Position numbers and translations under genes: made by a program. A DNA stretch of 64,000 bases from an uncultured Coxiella sp. GTDB taxonomy: Bacteria > Pseudomonadota > Gammaproteobacteria > Comchoanobacterales > Comchoanobacteraceae. Of the stretch, positions 44,636-53,500 are shown in pieces. Position 1 is the first letter of the stretch. Every line of letters begins with the position of its first letter. A model generated the notes under the pieces. That model was not told where the DNA came from and searched no databases. It saw only the letters and a list, made by a program, of their open reading frames with translations. Where the stretch lies: assembly GCA_902538855.1 (NCBI GenBank), contig CACBGS010000004.1, positions 1 through 64,000 on the forward strand, in the 5' to 3' direction.

Positions 44636-45064
44636 ATGGATAATATCAATATTATATGGCGTGAAATACTGGATGATACCTGTAATAAAAATAATATTCA
44701 TTTATCACCACTTATGAAGCAGTATCTTGTTTTAACAATTAGTCATTACCAAACGCAGGCAGACATAGGCGAACAAACATTAGGATATGACTTGCTAAAA
44801 GCAGTTCATCTACCACCAGTTGAGAGAAGTCTATTACTAAAAAAAACAGGAGATAACTGTCTACTGATGGCAGGGTTTTTCCCTGAAAAGCACGAAAAGC
44901 TAATGGTGCCAAAAAGTTACTTTGTACAAGTTGGCAAAACAGCATACAGAAGCATATCAGAGAATAAAACGCAGATTGGTACGGATGAGAATATATACCA
45001 AGAGCTTGATCATCATTTTCTTACCTTAGTGTATACATTAACAAATATGCGTAAACCTTATTAA
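44636..45064 (+). CDS. conserved hypothetical protein of gammaproteobacterial type
   Basis: This is a 142-residue protein without an assigned family. It resembles, from memory, small gammaproteobacterial proteins with the pattern LMAGFFPE...VPKSYFVQVGKTAYRSIS, where an LxxGFFPE turn is followed by SYFVxxGxxAY. Predicted mostly helical, with no signal peptide or membrane segment. It is upstream of the DUF2797 gene on the same strand with a gap of about 75 bases. Confidence 0.75.
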   Translation: MDNINIIWREILDDTCNKNNIHLSPLMKQYLVLTISHYQTQADIGEQTLGYDLLKAVHLPPVERSLLLKKTGDNCLLMAGFFPEKHEKLMVPKSYFVQVGKTAYRSISENKTQIGTDENIYQELDHHFLTLVYTLTNMRKPY

Positions 45065-45139
45065 TAGCAGGCACATAACAACTGACTATATAATAAGTGC
45101 AAAGCGTGCTAAAATAAAAAAAGAAAACCTGGGAATCAG

Positions 45140-45967
45140 ATGCAAACTGGATTTTTAAGAAAAATGCTAACTAAGGCAGACAGTCCAATACGCTACTATT
45201 TGACTTTTGAGCATGATGCTAGTTTATGTCTTAATGAATTACTTGGTAAAGAAATAGTGCTGCAATTTACCAATGAAATCAACTGTGTATATTGTAAAAG
45301 AAAGATAACAAAGTCTTTTAATCAAGGCTATTGTTATCCATGTTTTAAAAAGCTTGCACGCTGTGATAGCTGTATTATAAAACCAGAATTATGTCATTTT
45401 GCTGCAGGTACATGCCGCGAGCCACAATGGGGATTAGATCATTGTATGCAGGCACATATAGTATATCTATCACAAACATCTAATGTGAAAGTAGGCGTGA
45501 CTAGAAAAGTAAATTTACCGACACGCTGGCATGATCAGGGTGCTAGTACGGCACTGCCTATAATCAGTACCCAAAGTCGGCTTCATGCAGGAATGATTGA
45601 GGTGATGCTTAGTAAACATATGGCAGATAAAACCAATTGGCGAAAAATGTTAACTCAGCAAGCACAAGCAATAAATCTACATGAGTACGCAGAAAAAATC
45701 ATACAAGCAACCGATCTGAGCAAATATATATCAATGCAACCTCAGTGGCAGGAACAAATACCAAAAATCATTTTTAATGAACAACAGCAAGAGACAATAC
45801 AATACCCAATACTAGAATACCCCAGTAAAATAACATCGCATAATCCAGAGAAAAATCCAAGTATACATGGCAAGCTCATCGGTATAAAAGGGCAGTATTT
45901 AATACTTAGTACAGGTGTTATTAATATAAGAAAATATGCAGGTTACAAAGTGGATTTTACCTACTAA
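45140..45967 (+). CDS. DUF2797-family protein
   Basis: This protein has unknown function but a recognisable family. The 275 residues include INCVYCKRKITKSFNQGYCYPCFKKLARCDSCIIKPELCHF, a multi-cysteine zinc-binding block. CREPQWGLDHCMQAHIVYLSQTSNVKVGVTRKVNLPTRWHDQGA follows, the GIY-YIG-like part of DUF2797. The protein keeps the cysteines and the VGVTRxxxxPTRWxDQGA signature. It is the last gene before the convergent fumC, with a 17-base gap containing an inverted repeat. Confidence 0.88.
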   Translation: MQTGFLRKMLTKADSPIRYYLTFEHDASLCLNELLGKEIVLQFTNEINCVYCKRKITKSFNQGYCYPCFKKLARCDSCIIKPELCHFAAGTCREPQWGLDHCMQAHIVYLSQTSNVKVGVTRKVNLPTRWHDQGASTALPIISTQSRLHAGMIEVMLSKHMADKTNWRKMLTQQAQAINLHEYAEKIIQATDLSKYISMQPQWQEQIPKIIFNEQQQETIQYPILEYPSKITSHNPEKNPSIHGKLIGIKGQYLILSTGVINIRKYAGYKVDFTY

Positions 45968-45983
45968 AATAAGCAGCTTATTT
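45967..45983. terminator. possible bidirectional hairpin between DUF2797 gene and fumC
   Basis: AAATAAG and CTTATTT pair over seven bases around a CAG loop, exactly in the gap between two convergent stops. The flanking T runs are short (three to four), so termination would be weak. Confidence 0.4.
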
Positions 45984-45984
45984 G

Positions 45985-47385
45985 CTAGGACTTTGGTCTA
46001 ACCATAAGAGACGGTTGCACAGCTGCATCAAAAGCATCTGCTGAGAGATAATCAAGTGCTAAACAAGCTTCGCGAAGACTGCTACCCTCATTATGTGCCT
46101 TAAGTGCAATCTCACTAGCTTTGTCATAGCCAATAACCGGTGTCAGTGCGGTAACTAACATAAGTGAGTTAGACAAATGTTGCGCAATAGTATTATTATT
46201 CGCTTGGAGACCGACTAAACAATGAGCGTTAAAGCTTTGCATAGCATCAGAGAGCAAATCAAGTGCTTGCAGAGTATTATGAGCAATTACAGGCTTATTA
46301 ACATTCAGCTCAAAATGACCTTGAGAACTTGCAAAACATATCGCATGATCACAAGCGAATACTTGAATAGCAACCATACATAAAGCTTCACACTGTGTAG
46401 GATTAACCTTGCCAGGCATGATAGAAGAGCCAGGTTCATTTTTTGGCAAAATAAGCTCGCCAATACCACAACGAGGACCAGAGCCTAACATACGTATATC
46501 ATTAGCAATCTTATACAAACTACTAGCGACATTTTTCAGGCACCCACTAAGAGCAATAGCTGCATTATGGGCACTAAGCGCCTGAAATTTATTCTTAGCA
46601 CTAGCAAAAGAGATAGCAGTAAGTTTTGTCAGCTCAGCCGCAACATCAGTAGCAAAAGTAACAGGAGCATTAAGCCCAGTGCCAACTGCAGTGCCACCAA
46701 GAGCAATTTGAGTAAGCATAGGCAGTATGTCATCTAGTTGCTCTAGGCAAAGCTGCAGCTGCTCTTGATAACCAGAGAACACATCACCAAGAGTTAGCGG
46801 GACTGCATCTTGCAAATGTGTACGGCCAATCTTAACAACAGCAGCGAATTTTTGGCGCTTCTCATCCAGCTGCTCAATAAACTGACAAAGTATGGGACGA
46901 AATTGTTGATGTATGTGCATAACAAACGCAATATGCATAGCGCTTGGGAAAGTATCATTTGATGATTGTGATAGATTAACATGATCATTAGGGTGAATCG
47001 GAGTTTTACTACCAAGAGAAGACCCCGCACGATGATTTGCGATATTAGCAATCACTTCATTAACATTCATATTAGTCTGTGTGCCGCTACCAGTTTGCCA
47101 AATACTAAGAGGAAAAGCATCATAAAGCTTGCCAGACAACACTGCATCGGCAGCATGAGAAATTAGACGATACTGTTCAGGTGTTAATAATGAGCAATCA
47201 CGATTTACCTTCGCAGAGGCTTTTTTAACCAGGGCATATGCGTGTATAATCCTAGGATGCATACGCTCGTTACCAATAGCAAAATTATGAATAGATCTTT
47301 GTGTCTGTGCGCCCCACAAAGCATTACCATCAATCTCAACACTACCAAGAGAGTCTGACTCAAAACGTTTATCCGATTTTGGCAT
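45985..47385 (-). CDS. fumC: class II fumarate hydratase
   Basis: FumC hydrates fumarate to malate in the citric acid cycle. The 466 residues match the family length. Recognised segments are GNALWGAQTQRSIHNFAIG, TGSGTQTNMNVNEVIAN, HPNDHVNLSQSSNDTFPSAMH, the catalytic loop GSSIMPGKVNPTQCEA, and ALTPVIGYDKASEIA near the end. The Ser in GSSIM is the expected catalytic base. It is divergent from the giant gene at 47600. A functional citric acid cycle step fits with the ubiquinone genes. Confidence 0.98.
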   Translation of the reverse strand: MPKSDKRFESDSLGSVEIDGNALWGAQTQRSIHNFAIGNERMHPRIIHAYALVKKASAKVNRDCSLLTPEQYRLISHAADAVLSGKLYDAFPLSIWQTGSGTQTNMNVNEVIANIANHRAGSSLGSKTPIHPNDHVNLSQSSNDTFPSAMHIAFVMHIHQQFRPILCQFIEQLDEKRQKFAAVVKIGRTHLQDAVPLTLGDVFSGYQEQLQLCLEQLDDILPMLTQIALGGTAVGTGLNAPVTFATDVAAELTKLTAISFASAKNKFQALSAHNAAIALSGCLKNVASSLYKIANDIRMLGSGPRCGIGELILPKNEPGSSIMPGKVNPTQCEALCMVAIQVFACDHAICFASSQGHFELNVNKPVIAHNTLQALDLLSDAMQSFNAHCLVGLQANNNTIAQHLSNSLMLVTALTPVIGYDKASEIALKAHNEGSSLREACLALDYLSADAFDAAVQPSLMVRPKS

Positions 47386-47539
47386 ATAAAAAAAGTCCTA
47401 TGAATAAAAAAACACTAACATATTAATAATGATTTCTCAAACCATGATTCTATAAAAATGTAAGAATATTTATGTTTTTATATGAATAATTAATAGGTTG
47501 TTATATGGATAGTATTAGCTTATGCAATATGTATTTATA

Positions 47540-47568
47540 TTGAAAGTTGTCTAAACTAGAGCTAAAAT
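47540..47568 (+). promoter_or_regulatory. near-consensus promoter for the giant tandem genes
   Basis: TTGAAA is separated by exactly 17 bases from TAAAAT. The predicted start is about 25 bases before ATG 47600, again leaving a short leader without a clear Shine-Dalgarno. The -10 box is identical to that before 42895. The rest of the 214-base gap after fumC shows no gene. Confidence 0.6.
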
Positions 47569-47599
47569 AACTGAATATTGAAACTCACATACTACTATT

Positions 47600-50500
47600 A
47601 TGCCAATAACAACAGCACCTAAGAATCATAAAACAGAGCATGAAAACCAGGAAGAAATTAGCTTTTTTAACGACGCAAGAGCTTTCCTACAACTTGCAGG
47701 AGATAGTTTTATTGCTGGAACACAATACGAAGGCTTTCAGAGTGCAGGAATGGTTTATTATGTGTATAACTTATTAGAAGAAATTACAAAATCTGATGAA
47801 GATTGGTGTAGAGACTTCAAAGATAATAGTCAAAAGTTAATAAGCTGTCTAGATAATGAGATTATCAGAGTTATGTCATTTCAAAAGCATGCTATGGGCT
47901 TGCTAATCAGAAAAGTAGATGACTACGAAAAAGATAAAAAAGTAGAAGTAGTAATATCTAATCGTGGCGACGGCTCAGGCTATCATAATATTAATACCAG
48001 AAATGCTGAATTGCCCAGGAGTAGTTTTAAACATCAGCAAAACCCTTTTTTTAAAATAGAAGTACAAGGTGATTATGATTCTATCAAAAGTGATGTTGAT
48101 CAATGCTTACACGATAAAGAAGATAAATGGCTCAATAATAAAATAGTAGATCTTTACCAACATATAGTGACCACTCTAATGAAATACACTGATTTTAAAG
48201 TAGTTAATGTTGTAAAGTTTGAAGATATGAAAATGCAAGCATCAGGAACCTGTACTGCTAAAAGTTTACTAGCGCTATTTATGTATGTATTGGATAATAT
48301 CGACGAATTTAAAAAGCTTAAAATAATTCTAAAAATTATGGCGTTAGAAAAATTAAATCTAGGAGAGATCAAAGATGATAACGTACTCATACACTTACAA
48401 GATATCACGCTAGGTTTACTAAATACGATACAAACAAAACGAATTTTCTATAGCGAGTCAGCTAAAATTCTTCAGACGAGACTGACTGAATTCTATAGTA
48501 AAATATCAAAAGACAAACTGACCTATACAGGCTTAACATACGAAAACAACCTGATTAAGTCATCAGAGTTCGGATTTACTGATATATATAATAAACTAAA
48601 AGATAAAAGAAACACCATCATCAAAAGAACTGCACCTAATTTAGTTAGTAATAATGAGATTACAGATGAAACCTGTATTAACAATCTAGAAGATATCTCT
48701 TCGTATATCAAAGAAGCATGGTACTCTCACTCGGGTAATCATTATGTAAAAGGGACTAGTACAGATATTATGTCTATCAACATCATAGAAGAATACTTAG
48801 TAAAAAATATAATATTCTTACTTGATAGAGAGTCAAAGCGCATATGCGGGGACCTTGATTACGATGAGATGAAGAATCACGCTAGTATTATAAGTGAATT
48901 AATAGAAGCAATTAACCAACTAACATCGTTAAATAAAAGTAAAATACATATTATTTGGCATAATGATTCACAGGGATGGTCGCATAAGCTAGTAACTATA
49001 GTTAATAGTCTAATTGTTTTAAATGGGTATTATAACGCTTTCTCGATACGCATAAAAAATCAAGGCTTAAAGCTGTTAAGGATTTATAATAAATCATTAG
49101 AACTAATTATTTCTGTAAAATGGACACTCAGTGCAATGTCTAAGCAAGTCATCATTCATGAGTTAGAAAGAAAAATGAAACATTTTCAATCTATTATATC
49201 TGATAAAACCAGTGGCTTAACAGATAAAGAGCTGCTTACAGATGAAATGAAGGAAAAGTTATTTAGTATTTCATTTGAAGTGCCTAATAAACTTAGTCCT
49301 ATAAAATGTACCAAAAATGTTGCGTTCGAGACACTAGAGAGAATTTATTTATTACATTACGAATTAAGAGGTTTAATTTTAACTAATGGTTATTCTAATA
49401 ATTCAGGTTTTACAGCGAAAAGTTTTTCTTACTATATTGATACACAAAAGTATTATTTAGCATTCGATGATAAAGATCCGAACTACCCATATACATCTGA
49501 TTGTTTATCATTTTACTCAAGCCTAGATGCAGCGCGTATAGCTATTAATACTACGCTGTATGGTGAGAACAATTCTACATTGAGTCCAATTTATTATATA
49601 CAGGAATACGGTGGCGGAGAACTACTTAAATATACTGAAAGTTACCATGATGATAATGCAGATATACTTTTTTCTAGCGAAGATGCGAGTACTCTTTCAA
49701 TAGATTTTATTAAAGCGCAAAATGGTGATATTGAGGGCAAAAAGAGAGGTGAGTTCAACACAACTAGCAATGATAGAATACCTGAAAGATTACTTACAAC
49801 TGTTAGAAGTATGTCAGCAGATGCACTAACAAACTTTATAAGGCTATCTAAGCACCTAATATTTGGAACTATAAAAAATTCACTAGAGCTAAATTCAGAT
49901 TCTCTTGCAATAGAAAACTATCTGCTAACAATAATAGCTAATCATGAGGGCATCTTAGGGTCAGTATTTGCAGATAACTGCTGTGAAGTAATATCAGAGT
50001 TGTACAATAGCCCTGAATTTGCAGAACAAGCACCATTTTACTTGTATGCGCTCTCACTACATTACGATCACTTAAGAAGCGATAACAGAGATGCCACGAA
50101 TATATATTTAGACCAAAAAGTATTACAGCAGCTTGATAGATATATAAAGATTGAAAATGCCAGAGTCAATTATGCAATAGTACATCTTTTACAATCTTAC
50201 TTAATGCTAAAAGCACCTTATTCGTTATATGACGTAGATATTGAAGTATACACATTGTATTGTTATCTATATGTGCAAGCAAATACATTTGATCTAGATG
50301 AAGTTGGTATTGATGTTTGTGATTTAGTTAATGCAAGACACGAGCAATTAAAAAACACCCTTGGCTATTTGACAGACATGTCAATAAGAATGTTTGAAGA
50401 AAATAGTGTAGAGCAGATAAAGTATAAAAAACTAAATAAGTTATTTAAAGGTAACAGAAATATAGTAAAAATACAGTATTTACCAGAAAAAGAACATGGG

Positions 50501-53500
50501 ATAGAAGTGGTTTTTAATGACAGTACGCATACACTATTAGACGTATTTGGTAAAGGGCCGTGGAGTTCATTTAACCTAAGAGAATTTTTATCTACTTACT
50601 TGTTTAAAAATCACAGTTTGGTAAAAGCACTGATTAATAATGGATACCATATTGCAAACGAAAATAATAAATGGATATTTAAAAGCGACAAATGTTTACA
50701 TTATTTTATCTTACATGATGATGAAAAAATAGAATATATACATGATAAGATAAAAAACATTTACATCAAAGGAATGTATGATACTATTGAAACAACATCA
50801 GGTATATTTCTAGATAAAACAAGTAACTTTTTGATTGGTGAAAAAGACAGTAATTCTAAAGAAATTATATTAATAAAGTACCGCACCGAAAAGGTAGTTA
50901 TAGTTAGCGCTAATAGCATGGTCGTACATGAAAAAGAACAAGTAATAAATATAGATAATATACTAACTGCTAGAATGGAATACGATTCAAATAATATTCT
51001 TGATAAGGATGATTTAGGAGGCAGCATTAGGGCTTTTATATATAAAGAAAATAGTACATATCAACTTTGTATACCTAAGTTTGGGCTCAATATGAAAAGA
51101 ATAATAAATCAATCAGAACAAGATAATAATTTAAATAAAGATATAGTAAACTTTGGCTTAGAGGGTTTTGATAACTATAAGCCAGTATACATCTCTTCTG
51201 AATTAATAATACTTGCTGATAGTAAGAAGCAAGATGACTTCCTCTATATAATGGAAGATTGTTTAAGTGCCAATAAAGATACAGCTAGCCATGTAATTTT
51301 TAAGCACAAAGATGGTAGTTTAGATAGTTTAGAAAAGCCTGACCATCTATTAATGTATATGTATATATCTCATAAAATTAATAAGCCTGTAGAACTAAGA
51401 GTGCTAAAAAAACACTTGCAAGCCAATATGCAGTTCAGCGAAGTATATCAAGAAAAATATATATACAATTATTTTACCTCATTATGCAAAGAAAGCTTTA
51501 ATATAAAAGAGCTACCTGCTGCATTATATCTACTCGACCATATCTCAAACTATGTAATTTTAGATGATATAGATAAATTTAATTCCCTTGATAATGGTAT
51601 ATTAACAAGTAGCTGCTATGAGCAATATATTGATGGTTTCAGTAAAATACATGATGAAAAGCTTGCACCTGAAACGCTGATAAATTTAATATTAAAAACA
51701 TATAGTACTTACAGGAAGAACAGAAAAAATGCTATTTTTAATGTGCAAAAAATAAACAGAATGTTTAGGAACATTGAAACAGCATTTTTACGTGCATGTT
51801 TTCATGAAAATCCTAAACAATTAATAGATATAAAAGAAACAAAAATAAATATAGAATCGTCCAACTTGCGTGAGCCCTATATTTTAGGATCTGACAATAG
51901 TTGGAAACAGAAAACAGACAAGGCAAATAGTATCCACAATATAATTGAAAGTATATATAGCACGCTTAATATAAATGATAAAAACATCAAATGGCAATCA
52001 ATGCAGCCACTGCCACGTAAAACAACAGGCCGGGGTTACCAAGAACAAATAGAAGAAAGTAAGAAGTTAATGCAGGAAAGAAAAAATCAAGAAATAGCCG
52101 ATGAGGAATCTATTAAAGAAAATTTGCCAGAAAATTGTATAGAGTTAATAAGTGAGCACATAAATACTCTAGAGGTAGTGTGCAATGAAATAACTAATGA
52201 AATCAGAGGTGAATTCAAGTATCAGAGCTTAGAAGCATATCTTGACAAAAAAAATAATGATTTATTATCTCAATTATTTGCAGATACAATGAGACCAGAT
52301 GACTATGTCTTGAGGTCACGCTCCGTGCAGAGTGATTCCTGGCAAACAATCAAGCCATGTTTGTTATACTTATTTACTTGTAAAACAGAAATACAACACT
52401 GGAGTAGAATATTAAAATACATTGAAACCGAAGATAGTTTAAAAGCTTACGCAGCGATAACAAGGAAAAGAGCTTATAAATTATTCGATAAAGATACTAT
52501 TCCATTTATATTACTAGAATATCACAAGAATATCCGTCTTAGTGCAATTCAGATCAATATGGCAGAGACACTAATAAAGGATCCAGAAGCACTTGTGCCA
52601 GCGCCAATTGGCTCAGGCAAAACAACAGTTCTAGTAGCAGTAATACAAATATTAGCTATTAAAAAGAAAAAGCCATGCCTAATACTCTCAGAAAGTTTAT
52701 TAAACACTCAAGGTGCACAAATTGTACAAGACTGTGAGAAACTATTTAGAATTGGGCGGCCATTATTATGTGTCGAGTCATCTCCTGATAAAATTAAATA
52801 TTTCAGAGATGTTATTGATATCGCTCCTATAGTTATTACAACAAGAGAGTGTATACAGACATTAGTAAATAAAAGATTACTAAATAGTCTTGAAGATAGA
52901 GATTCAATAAGTGCATTTATAAACAGAAGGTATATAATCGATGAAGTAGATCAAAATCTTGCTCCATCATTGACCGTAATAAACGGTTTAGGTGAGAATA
53001 ATACTATACCTGATCAGTATACTAGTTTTTATATATCTACGATAAGCCGTCTATTTTTTAGAAATATTTTTGTTACAAAGCAAAGCAACAAAGATCAAAA
53101 GTTTCCTGGTAGCAAAAATGATTACGAATTAAATTACAAAGAAAAAATCTTAAAAAAATTAGTTAAAAATACGACAGATGATATAGAAAGAGATTTTTTC
53201 ATAAATAAACTTATGCCTGCAATAGCTGAACACAAATACAATTACACCTGGTGTATAGGCAAAAAGAGCGGTTTAGCCGAACCACTAAACAGTGGTGTTC
53301 AAACAGATTTACAATTTAAAGATATTCATGTAAAAGTGACCTTGACTATATTTGGCTACTTTTTAGAAAAGTCAGATGAGTTAATCAAAGAAAGTTACGC
53401 AGAACTTGTGAGTGATTATAAACTTCACCATCAGGCAAACACAACTGGATACTCACACTTAATAGATTGTCTCGGTAAACAAAACTTAGCTAGCGCCTTA

